A DNA stretch of 10,509 nt from Bacteroidetes bacterium UBA1860 (GTDB lineage: Bacteria > Bacteroidota > Rhodothermia > Balneolales > Balneolaceae): NCBI GenBank assembly GCA_002338335.1, contig DDIC01000020.1, positions 1 to 10,509 of the forward strand, written 5' to 3'. The notes beneath the pieces are model-generated. The model was given only the letters and a program-made list of their open reading frames with translations. It was not told where the DNA came from and ran no database searches. The position numbers and the translations under genes are program-made. Position 1 is the first letter of the stretch. The number at the start of each line of letters is the position of its first letter. Shown in pieces: positions 1-6,026 of the stretch.

Positions 1-133
1 CAAATAGGTACGCATGGCCAAGACGTCCAGACGCCGGGATTGACCGACACTGTTCACGCAGGGTCGACTGCCCCACAAGGTGAGGATGATCAAGGGGAGA
101 ATGGGATTGGGTGGAAGAATCAAACATCTCCAT
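1..133 (-). CDS. holB: DNA polymerase III delta' subunit (clamp loader), N-terminal fragment
   Basis: This partial gene runs off the left edge; only 44 codons are visible. Read on the minus strand from ATG at 133-131, the frame is open to position 1. After a short polar N-terminus, residues about 20-44 read LVGQ, then a helix, then GRLGHAYLF. The spacing 'GQ...gR..HAYLF' is the start of the AAA+ module of clamp-loader ATPase-type subunits (HolB delta', DnaX gamma/tau) and is normally followed at once by the G-P-x-G-x-GK Walker A loop, which lies outside the window. The N-terminus lacks the RKYRP-type leader usual in DnaX, so delta' is preferred. The start overlaps the ccmB stop (TAATG), which indicates translational coupling; a second ATG two codons later (127-125) is possible. 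The family assignment rests on a short stretch and is therefore moderate. Confidence 0.6.
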   Translation of the reverse strand, partial: MEMFDSSTQSHSPLDHPHLVGQSTLREQCRSIPASGRLGHAYLF

Positions 134-801
134 TATATCGAGGTTTCTTTAAACAAGGACTCAAAAAACATGATGCCCAGCGTGATATTAACTCCACAAA
201 ATCCAACAAGAGCGGCAACATCATTCCACGAAGATGCCAAAGTGCCAGACGAAAATACCGCGGTTGTCACCCGCGAAAGAATCATAATGAGAGGAACCAA
301 CAGGGGAATGGAAATCACTGAAAACAACGCCCCCCGTTTATCGGATTGAGCCATCATCGCTGAGGTTATGGTTGTGACTCCAGCTAAGCCAAGGGCCCCA
401 GCAACAATGAGAATCACAAAGGCACCCCAATGAGCGATTGCTGAGTTGATCAGCAAGACATACAATAGACTAAACAAGGTGATTAAACTGCCCAGAACCG
501 CCACATTAAACAAAAACTTGCCCCCATAAATCGCCAATGGGTGTCCATTCAGGAGTAACAATGGAAGGGTTTGTTGATCGCGTTCGTGGAGAAAGAGCCG
601 TTGACTTGCTGTGAGACTGGCAAATAGGAGCACAATCCATAAGAGACCACTTTGTGGGGTGGGGTCTAGGTTCTGTGCACGCAGTGTATACAAGATGAGC
701 AACAAACTCGTTGCCGTGAAGGCAAGAACCGTAGGAAGGATGGCCGCAGAACGGGCTTCCTGTTGAATGTCTTTACGAAGAATGGCCCAAAGTGCTCTCA
801 A
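133..801 (-). CDS. ccmB: Haem exporter permease CcmB (cytochrome c maturation)
   Basis: The 222-residue product has the usual CcmB length. It is an inner-membrane protein with about six hydrophobic segments (roughly residues 20-40, 51-70, 95-117, 122-147, 158-177, 193-214). The N-terminus, WAILRKDIQQEARS, matches the family pattern of an amphipathic 'lrKDl..E.Rs' start. The stretch SDKRGALFSVISIPLLVPLIM, split over the loop and fifth helix, is also typical. In the family, CcmB is the permease that works with the ATPase CcmA in the CcmABCD system for cytochrome c assembly. The start is TTG at 801: an in-frame TGA lies 10 bases before it, and GTGAG five bases upstream could serve as a weak ribosome site. 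No ccmA or ccmC is visible; the next gene downstream is a clamp-loader subunit. An ABC-2 permease of another kind is the alternative, less likely. Confidence 0.85.
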   Translation of the reverse strand: MRALWAILRKDIQQEARSAAILPTVLAFTATSLLLILYTLRAQNLDPTPQSGLLWIVLLFASLTASQRLFLHERDQQTLPLLLLNGHPLAIYGGKFLFNVAVLGSLITLFSLLYVLLINSAIAHWGAFVILIVAGALGLAGVTTITSAMMAQSDKRGALFSVISIPLLVPLIMILSRVTTAVFSSGTLASSWNDVAALVGFCGVNITLGIMFFESLFKETSI

Positions 802-874
802 ACAGACTCACAAAAAAAGCGTTTTAAATGATGGTTAAGTATACAAAAATGTGACTTGATCTGGGCTCTGAGAT

Positions 875-905
875 TTGGACAAGCGTAGCGTCTGTCGTAC
901 TATTG
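875..905 (+). promoter_or_regulatory. Candidate promoter of the EIIA gene (Bacteroidota-type)
   Basis: TTG at 875-877 is followed after 20 bases by TACTATTG at 898-905, one mismatch from the TAnnTTTG box used by the primary sigma factor of Bacteroidota. The same stretch also reads as a poor sigma70 promoter (TTGGAC, 17 bases, TACTAT). The box ends only seven bases before the ATG at 913, so a transcript from it would have almost no leader. This is a pattern match only. Confidence 0.3.
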
Positions 906-912
906 TGATGCT

Positions 913-1380
913 ATGAGCCTACTTGATCTTCTTTCGCCAGACTTCATTGTGATGCACCCCAAGGTGAGCTCCAAAAAAGAGCTATTTGAGCAACTACTCG
1001 AGGCTTTGAAGCCTCAATGCACATCCGAGGCCCAGTTTGACGCAGCATCTGAAGCGGTTTGGGCGCGCGAAAATGTGATGAGTACAGCGGTGGGCTTTGG
1101 GTTTGCACTGCCCCATGGCAAAACCCACGAAGTATCACAACACATGGGTGTATTTGGCGTGCTTGCGGAGCCACTCGATTATGATGGAGACAATAAGGAG
1201 CAGGTTCAGCTGGTGTTTTTACTTGTCGGGCCCAAGCAAGAGAGTGCAAATCATATTAAATTGTTGAGTCAGGTGTCCAAACTGATGAACAAAGAGGTAC
1301 TTCGCCAGGAAATTTTACGAGCTTCTACAGCTCAAGAGGTGTATGGGCTGTTAAAAGAACAACTGGCTCCTTCGAGTTAA
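913..1380 (+). CDS. PTS EIIA-type phosphotransfer protein (fructose/EIIA-Ntr family)
   Basis: The 155-residue protein is one complete PTS EIIA type-2 domain. The opening (LLDLLSPDFIVMHPKVSSKKELFEQLLEAL) fits the family's 'lls.e.i.l...skeeli..L'. The phosphoacceptor histidine is H68 in FGFALPHGKTHEV, and the second conserved histidine is H114 in the segment that continues IKLLSQVSKLM. In this family the domain accepts phosphate from HPr at the first histidine and passes it on to EIIB or acts as a regulator. There is no EIIB, EIIC or HPr gene nearby, so a regulatory role like that of PtsN is plausible but not shown. The ATG at 913 gives the right N-terminus; there is no Shine-Dalgarno sequence before it. 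It lies upstream of folD on the same strand with a 97-base gap, so co-transcription is possible. Confidence 0.88.
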   Translation: MSLLDLLSPDFIVMHPKVSSKKELFEQLLEALKPQCTSEAQFDAASEAVWARENVMSTAVGFGFALPHGKTHEVSQHMGVFGVLAEPLDYDGDNKEQVQLVFLLVGPKQESANHIKLLSQVSKLMNKEVLRQEILRASTAQEVYGLLKEQLAPSS

Positions 1381-1422
1381 AGGATGTGACTTGGGCAACA
1401 TTGTTGATTGATCATTTTGTAA

Positions 1423-1444
1423 CCATTGCCAAGGGTGGCATTGG
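1423..1444 (+). other. Imperfect hairpin between the EIIA gene and folD
   Basis: CCATTGCCA at 1423-1431 and TGGCATTGG at 1436-1444 pair over nine positions with one T-T mismatch and a four-base loop, AGGG. No T-run follows on either strand, so it does not look like an intrinsic terminator. It sits 33 bases before the folD ATG and could be an mRNA structure in the folD leader, a processing site or an operator. Function is unknown. Confidence 0.35.
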
Positions 1445-1477
1445 CGACTCACCACTCCAAATCTAAAATCATCGGCC

Positions 1478-2374
1478 ATGGCCTCTCAAGCAAAACTCAT
1501 TGACGGACGCAAGGTTTCAGAGATCATCCGAGCAGAAGTGCGTGAAGATGTCCAAGCGATGGTCGAAGCGGGCCAGCGTAGACCTTTTTTGGAAGTGGTC
1601 CAGGTTGGCTCAGATCCTGCCTCAACGGTGTACATCGGCGCCAAGACGCGCGCTTGTGAGGATGTAGGAATTGGCACACATACCACAAGGCTTCAAGACA
1701 CAGTATCGGCCCAAGAGCTAAAAGACGAAATCCGACGTCTGAATGAGGACGATGATGTGGATGGAATCTTGGTGCAGCTGCCATTGCCGAGTCATCTCTC
1801 GGCTTTGGACGTGATCGAAACGATTGATCATCGCAAAGACGTGGATGGATTTCATCCGATGAATGTGGGTCGATTAGCCATTGGACAACCCACGTTTCGC
1901 TCATGTACTCCTGCAGGTATTTTTGAACTCTTGCGCCATTATAGCATTCCTGTGAAAGGGAAGCATGCTGTGGTGGTAGGAGCAAGTAACATTGTGGGCT
2001 CCCCAGCCGCCATTATGTTTTCGCGAGAAAATGATTCGGGTAAAGCGACCACAACGATTTGTCACAAATACACGCAAGATTTGACCAAATACACGATATC
2101 CGCGGACATTCTTGTGGTTGCTGCGGGTGTTCCAGGATTGATTCGTGGCGAGATGGTCAAAGAGGGGGTTGTGGTCATTGACGTTGGGATGACTCGTGTC
2201 GCCGACGAGTCGACCGAAAAAGGGTATCATCTTGCGGGGGATGTTGATCAAGAGAGTGTCGCCGAAAAAGCGAGTTGGATTACCCCGGTCCCTGGTGGGG
2301 TAGGACCTATGACAGTGGCCATGCTGATGAAAAACACCCTGCTCGCCGCCAAAAAATCAGTCTATCCAGCATAA
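1478..2374 (+). CDS. folD: Bifunctional methylenetetrahydrofolate dehydrogenase / methenyltetrahydrofolate cyclohydrolase FolD
   Basis: FolD oxidises 5,10-methylene-THF to methenyl-THF with NAD(P)+ and hydrolyses this to 10-formyl-THF in the cytosol, supplying one-carbon units for purines and formyl-methionine. The 298-residue length is normal. Visible hallmarks: Y52 and K56 in YIGAK (the Y-x-x-x-K catalytic pair), GILVQLPLP at 96-104, DVDGFH at 121-126 with the active-site aspartate, the nucleotide-binding VVVGASNIVGSP at 165-176, and the closing PVPGGVGPMT at 270-279. A short insert (SRENDSGKA, about 182-190) precedes the TTTICH strand, and CHKYT replaces the more usual CHSxT; inserts of this sort occur in Bacteroidota-like FolDs. 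The ATG at 1478 is chosen by alignment of the N-terminus; no Shine-Dalgarno sequence is apparent. It ends 32 bases before the stop of menE, which converges on it. Confidence 0.97.
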   Translation: MASQAKLIDGRKVSEIIRAEVREDVQAMVEAGQRRPFLEVVQVGSDPASTVYIGAKTRACEDVGIGTHTTRLQDTVSAQELKDEIRRLNEDDDVDGILVQLPLPSHLSALDVIETIDHRKDVDGFHPMNVGRLAIGQPTFRSCTPAGIFELLRHYSIPVKGKHAVVVGASNIVGSPAAIMFSRENDSGKATTTICHKYTQDLTKYTISADILVVAAGVPGLIRGEMVKEGVVVIDVGMTRVADESTEKGYHLAGDVDQESVAEKASWITPVPGGVGPMTVAMLMKNTLLAAKKSVYPA

Positions 2375-2406
2375 GCCATTGGTTTGCTGACAGATTTCGA
2401 GAGTCT

Positions 2407-3768
2407 CTAGCGATCTCCTAGCAGCGCTCTGGCTTCTTTTCGGGCTAGTTTACCTATTGCTGTGCGGGGAATCGTTTTGCCTTCTGGTAAGATAATCCAC
2501 TCTTTTGGACGTTCATAAGAGTGTATGTTTTTCTGTTTTTTTATCCACGTGTCCAGAGCAACTGGGTGAAGAGCAGCCTGAAGGGTCGACTCGTCCGTAG
2601 TAGGATTTGGCTCCACGATAGCTACCACTCGTTGCCCCCACTCTGTGTCGTCAACCCCAAGCACAATAACAGCTTCGATAGTTTGATGTTGCGCAATGGC
2701 TTGCTCTAGTCGTAGTGGGGAGATGTTGTTTCCACCTGATAAAATGAGGTCATCACGCCGTGCCTCGATGATCCAACGCCCCTGTTGATCCATTCTGCCG
2801 AGATCACCTGTGTCAAACCATGAGTCTGATGATGGTTGCCCCGATGAAGCAGCTTCCGAAGATGTACCCCCAATCTGTGTACCTCGAAGATGCAGGGTTC
2901 CATTTTGAAGCATAATCTCTGTATCCCCAAAGGGCTTACCAATGCATTGTGGCTCGGCAGGCGTGTCAGAAAGACGATGGGCAGCAATCATCGCAAAGGT
3001 TTCGGTCATTCCATAGCTCTGGTAAATCGGTAACTCATGAGCAAGTGCCTGTTCGGCGACTTCGAGTGGAAGGGGGCCACCTCCCAACAAGATTGCGTCC
3101 TGGGTAGAAAGTCGCTCAATACTGTCTGAATGTTTCAAAAGTCGTTGAAGCTGTGTCGCCACAAGCGAGATCCCTTTGAGTGGAACATACGTCAGGAGCT
3201 CTTGGATGGCCTCGACGGAGGTGTCTTTGGCAAAGGCAACGCCTCCTCCTGTAGAGAGCGCTCTACCAAGAATCGACACTCCACCTACATGATGCAAAGG
3301 GAGAGCATGGCCCCAATACTCTCCGGCTGCGGTATGAAAAGGTGTGGGAAGGTTGCGAACCGCATGATCTATCTGACTTGCCACGATCTCCACCGTTTTT
3401 GGTTTCCCCGTGGTACCAGAGGTTTCCAAGGTAATCATCACGGGGTCCAAAGGTGAACGGCCACCTGAGTGAGACCCCGATAGATTCTTTCCTGCCTCTG
3501 TAGCCTTAGATATCGAGAAGGGGACTCCTGCCAATAGGTACGAACTAGCGAGAATGGCCTTCTTTGGAGTTCGATCTGTTAATGGTAAAGAGATTGGCTC
3601 TGCAGGAGGTCTTGAGTGTGCCTTGAGAGCAAGCGATGAAGAGTTTTTTAAAAGTTCAGCATAGGAATACGTGTGAATCACGCCAGAGTCCACCCATGCC
3701 AGAAAGGGGGCATCTTTGGAATATGCATCCAGATGCATAGGCCAAGAGAATGGGATGCGCTCACTCAT
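2407..3768 (-). CDS. menE: o-Succinylbenzoate-CoA ligase MenE
   Basis: MenE activates o-succinylbenzoate to its CoA thioester with ATP in menaquinone synthesis. The 453-residue protein is an adenylate-forming (ANL) enzyme of normal MenE length. Visible motifs in order: phosphate loop TSGTTGKPK at 116-124, LLGGGPLPLEVAE at 227-239, adenine-binding YQSYGMTET at 249-257, WFDTGDLG at 317-324, the hinge region RRDDLILSGGNNISP at 337-351, and the C-terminal RTAIGKLAR at 435-443, where K440 is the expected catalytic lysine. The segment GGTSSEAASSGQPSSDS just before WFDTGD is a low-complexity insert. The ATG at 3768 has GGAG four bases upstream. It follows menC after eight bases and is the last gene of the menA-menC-menE run. 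ANL enzymes are hard to tell apart alone; the neighbours settle the call. Confidence 0.95.
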   Translation of the reverse strand: MSERIPFSWPMHLDAYSKDAPFLAWVDSGVIHTYSYAELLKNSSSLALKAHSRPPAEPISLPLTDRTPKKAILASSYLLAGVPFSISKATEAGKNLSGSHSGGRSPLDPVMITLETSGTTGKPKTVEIVASQIDHAVRNLPTPFHTAAGEYWGHALPLHHVGGVSILGRALSTGGGVAFAKDTSVEAIQELLTYVPLKGISLVATQLQRLLKHSDSIERLSTQDAILLGGGPLPLEVAEQALAHELPIYQSYGMTETFAMIAAHRLSDTPAEPQCIGKPFGDTEIMLQNGTLHLRGTQIGGTSSEAASSGQPSSDSWFDTGDLGRMDQQGRWIIEARRDDLILSGGNNISPLRLEQAIAQHQTIEAVIVLGVDDTEWGQRVVAIVEPNPTTDESTLQAALHPVALDTWIKKQKNIHSYERPKEWIILPEGKTIPRTAIGKLARKEARALLGDR

Positions 3769-3776
3769 AACACTCC

Positions 3777-4871
3777 CTAGGTTAACGTGGTTTTGGAGTA
3801 GCAGACCACAGGCTTGACGGGAAGCTTCTCCAAGGTTGCATTTAATTTCCTTCCGAATGGCTCAAGATCTATCTCAAAAAGGTGACCTGTATCGAGGCCG
3901 TGCGTATACGTAGGGCTACCATGTGATAGAGCCAAATCAGTCGCTAATGCACGACCTATCGATGATTCCATTAAGGTTGAGATCACCACAGGAACGCCTA
4001 CTTTTTGAGCCTGTTCAATCAGGGTGATGGACTCATGTCTCGTACCATGTAGAGCGGGCTTCAGCACACAGATAGCCCCCTTTAAACTCTCAAGACCTTC
4101 GTTGAGTCCATAGTTCTCCTGCCGCCTGCGTGGTTGCAGGAACTCATCAAACCCAAGCTTTATCGGGCTTTGCTCTATAAGGGTGCGAGCTTCTTGTGGG
4201 GTGCGCACCACCATTGGATCCTCCATGTATTGAAGTGCATCAAATTGGTGTTTTTTGCACCATGTGTCCACTTCATAAAGCCATTCTAGTGAGCCTTTTT
4301 CATTCACATCCAACACCCATCGTGAGTCCGGATGTTGCTGATGGTGCGCTCTTAGGGTATCGAGTAAAGGCTCCCATGAGTCTGGATGAACTTTCACTTT
4401 GAACGCGGTTTTTTCCGCGCATTCACCTGCGAGCGCATGGGCTTCATCTCCAGGGGGCAGGAGTGTGTGTACATCTAGATGTTGGATGCCTCCCTTTTTC
4501 TGTGCGTTAGCCAGAGTGTTTGAGCTAATCATCCCAGAGATTCCCCATTGGATGCTTTTTGCCCACGATAATGGGATCGATGCTTCCGCTTTTTGGGGTA
4601 CATCAAAGTGAATCCATGTCTCAATCCATTGTGCTACCTCGGGTAATTGTGCCATTACATCTTCAATCGACTCTTCTGAAAAAGGTGGTAAAGGAGCAAA
4701 TTCAGCCACCCATGAGCGCTCTTCCAGCGTGGCAGTGAGTAGAAGCAGGTCTCTCGATGAAGTAGAGATTTTTGCCGTCTTATGCCATTGTTTGTAGGGC
4801 AAGCAAAGTCTCCACACTGTAATAGAAGGGGATGTCATTGCACGGGTAGATTCAGATGAAATTACAGTCAA
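3777..4871 (-). CDS. menC: o-Succinylbenzoate synthase MenC
   Basis: MenC dehydrates SHCHC to o-succinylbenzoate in the menaquinone pathway. The 364-residue protein belongs to the enolase superfamily, and all expected active-site residues are present: K158 and K160 in FKVKV, metal ligands D188 (LDVN), E217 (MEDP) and D242 (GFDE), and K271 (VLKP). The N-terminal capping domain shows the family's 'tsRd.lll' and 'EFAPLPPFSEES' segments at about 38-67. The start is taken as TTG at 4871, which overlaps the menA stop as TTGA; an in-frame ATG 11 codons later (4838) is the alternative, and neither has a clear ribosome site. The four-base overlap with menA suggests translational coupling. Confidence 0.93.
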   Translation of the reverse strand: MTVISSESTRAMTSPSITVWRLCLPYKQWHKTAKISTSSRDLLLLTATLEERSWVAEFAPLPPFSEESIEDVMAQLPEVAQWIETWIHFDVPQKAEASIPLSWAKSIQWGISGMISSNTLANAQKKGGIQHLDVHTLLPPGDEAHALAGECAEKTAFKVKVHPDSWEPLLDTLRAHHQQHPDSRWVLDVNEKGSLEWLYEVDTWCKKHQFDALQYMEDPMVVRTPQEARTLIEQSPIKLGFDEFLQPRRRQENYGLNEGLESLKGAICVLKPALHGTRHESITLIEQAQKVGVPVVISTLMESSIGRALATDLALSHGSPTYTHGLDTGHLFEIDLEPFGRKLNATLEKLPVKPVVCYSKTTLT

Positions 4872-5773
4872 AGTATAGTTGTGGCGTACAGGGAAAGGCT
4901 GACAACAAGCCCGTATATCATCAAGACGAGTGCAGATTGTTTAAGCGTTCCATTCAGCAGAGCCTTGTCTTGGTGTGTCCAAATCTGGTGAAGAGGTCTC
5001 ACCGTGAAAGGGAGTACACCCAGAATCATTAGCGTCCACCATGCTTCAAAGCCACTGGCTACAAAGAGCCATGCATGCACAGCGAGGGCCAAGCCAATCA
5101 TGAACGTATATTCAGCTTTTAGAAATCGCTCACCTAGCAACACACCTAAGGTGCGCTTGTGTGCTTTACGGTCCGTATGAATATCGCGTAGGTTATTGGC
5201 AACCAATATATTAATGCATAATGCGCCTGTAGAAGATCCCAGCCAAAAGGCGGTCTCTGACCAAATTTGCAGATGAGCATAGGTCGTTCCCATCACAGCA
5301 ATCACCCCAAAAAAGAGCCATACAAAAAGATCTCCAAGCCCATTATAGGCTAATGGAAAAGGCCCGCCTGTGTAAATAATGCCAAAAAACAGTGAGGCGA
5401 GACCAATCCATAAAATGGGTGTTCCTGCAATCCAAACCAGGCCAAGACCCGAAGCAAACGCTAGAATCATCGCGATGGCTGTTGCCCACGCCATTTGCGT
5501 TGAGGAGATCGCTCCCGAAGTTGTGGGTCGTTCAAAGCCGATACGATCGGCATCTGCCCCTGTTTTGGCATCAAAATAATCGTTGGCAAAATTGGTGCCT
5601 ATTTGAATGAGACTTGCACTCAAGACAGCGAACCCAAACACGAGCCAAGAAAACCCACCTTCATTGAACGCAATAGCACTGCCAATACACACTGGAGTCC
5701 ATGCAGCGGGTAAGGTTTGAGGGCGAGCGGCTTGGACCCAAGATGCTAGGGATGAGGAATCATTCATGGACAT
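4868..5773 (-). CDS. menA: 1,4-Dihydroxy-2-naphthoate polyprenyltransferase MenA
   Basis: MenA attaches the polyprenyl tail to DHNA with release of CO2, giving demethylmenaquinone at the inner membrane. It is a UbiA-superfamily protein with about eight to nine hydrophobic segments. Visible family motifs: WVQAARPQTLPAAWTPV near the N-terminus, the first aspartate-rich motif NFANDYFDAKTGAD, and the second, NNLRDIHTDRKAHKRTLGVLLG, which together bind prenyl diphosphate with magnesium. The frame extends up to a TTG at 5800, but the ATG at 5773 (or 5767, two codons on) gives the standard MenA N-terminus and is preferred; no clear Shine-Dalgarno sequence is present. It is the first gene of the menA-menC-menE run and is divergent from glnN across an AT-rich region. 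Confidence 0.94.
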   Translation of the reverse strand: MSMNDSSSLASWVQAARPQTLPAAWTPVCIGSAIAFNEGGFSWLVFGFAVLSASLIQIGTNFANDYFDAKTGADADRIGFERPTTSGAISSTQMAWATAIAMILAFASGLGLVWIAGTPILWIGLASLFFGIIYTGGPFPLAYNGLGDLFVWLFFGVIAVMGTTYAHLQIWSETAFWLGSSTGALCINILVANNLRDIHTDRKAHKRTLGVLLGERFLKAEYTFMIGLALAVHAWLFVASGFEAWWTLMILGVLPFTVRPLHQIWTHQDKALLNGTLKQSALVLMIYGLVVSLSLYATTIL

Positions 5774-5776
5774 GGT

Positions 5777-5784
5777 CAAAAATA
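5777..5784 (-). promoter_or_regulatory. TAnnTTTG-like box just upstream of menA
   Basis: TATTTTTG on the minus strand is a perfect match to the Bacteroidota TAnnTTTG promoter box, but no TTG is found at the expected distance of about 20 bases upstream (the nearest is 13 bases away). If used, transcription would start close to the menA ATG, giving a nearly leaderless message. The DnaA-box sequence lies six bases upstream of this box, where a bound protein could block it. Confidence 0.25.
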
Positions 5785-5790
5785 CGGAAG

Positions 5791-5799
5791 TTATCCACA
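5791..5799 (+). promoter_or_regulatory. Consensus DnaA box (TTATCCACA)
   Basis: TTATCCACA matches the high-affinity DnaA-box consensus at all nine positions. It sits at the left end of the AT-rich menA/glnN intergenic region and points rightwards, towards a second box at 5926-5934. The match is exact; binding and role are inferred. Confidence 0.45.
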
Positions 5800-5848
5800 A
5801 ACGATGATTACGAAGAAAATCAGGTTCTTAATTGATTCGGCATAATCG

Positions 5849-5887
5849 TTTAGGTCATTCTTCACCAATAATGGTGTAATACCTAAA
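5849..5887. repeat. Two-part inverted repeat in the menA/glnN intergenic region
   Basis: An outer seven-base pair of arms, TTTAGGT (5849-5855) and ACCTAAA (5881-5887), encloses an inner perfect pair, CACCA (5863-5867) and TGGTG (5872-5876), around ATAA; ATT (5857-5859) and AAT (5878-5880) can also pair in between. No T-run follows on either strand, so this is more likely an operator or structured element than a terminator. The inner dyad resembles the core of NtrC sites upstream of enteric glnA (CACCA, three bases, TGGTG) but has a four-base spacer. It lies about 90 bases upstream of the proposed glnN promoter box and about 75 upstream of menA. Confidence 0.45.
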
Positions 5888-5925
5888 TAAATAAACTATA
5901 AGAATTATAAAACTAAATAATTAAC

Positions 5926-5934
5926 TGTGTATAA
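5926..5934 (-). promoter_or_regulatory. DnaA-box-like sequence (TTATACACA on the minus strand)
   Basis: TTATACACA, read on the minus strand, fits the consensus TTATNCACA and is identical to the R2 box of the Escherichia coli origin. It faces the box at 5791-5799 across about 126 bases that include the inverted repeat and an AT-rich run (5884-5924). Confidence 0.4.
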
Positions 5935-5955
5935 CGCTAATTGAATTAATATAAA

Positions 5956-5986
5956 TTGTTGAAAGTCTCAAAACACTTTACTTTTG
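5956..5986 (+). promoter_or_regulatory. Candidate glnN promoter (TTG ... TAnnTTTG)
   Basis: TACTTTTG at 5979-5986 matches the Bacteroidota TAnnTTTG box exactly. TTGTTG at 5956-5961 supplies a TTG either 20 or 17 bases upstream. Transcription would begin near 5991, leaving a leader of about 35 bases before the glnN ATG. No sigma54-type TGGC-N8-TGC element is present between the inverted repeat and the gene. Confidence 0.45.
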
Positions 5987-6026
5987 TACCTAATTGTTAC
6001 CCACTCACTTATAAAACTCTGTTTCC

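Noticed and set aside
40..349. Overlapping plus-strand open frames at the left end
   Set aside because: They lie antisense to ccmB and the clamp-loader gene, are rich in charged and polar residues without any domain pattern, and have no start signals.
1423..1444. Hairpin as a terminator of the EIIA gene
   Set aside because: It has a stem mismatch and is followed by CGACTCACC rather than a T-run.
2544..2552. TTATCCACG, a near DnaA box inside menE
   Set aside because: It has one mismatch, is isolated and lies inside a conserved coding sequence; it is likely chance.
5774..5800. TTG at 5800 as the menA start
   Set aside because: It adds nine residues not typical of MenA and would put the DnaA box and promoter-like box inside the coding region; ATG at 5773 or 5767 gives the normal N-terminus.
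5986..6000. GTA ... TAC pair upstream of glnN resembling an NtcA nitrogen-control box
   Set aside because: The spacer is nine bases, not the required eight, the flanks do not fit, and NtcA is a cyanobacterial regulator; the other genes do not suggest a cyanobacterium.
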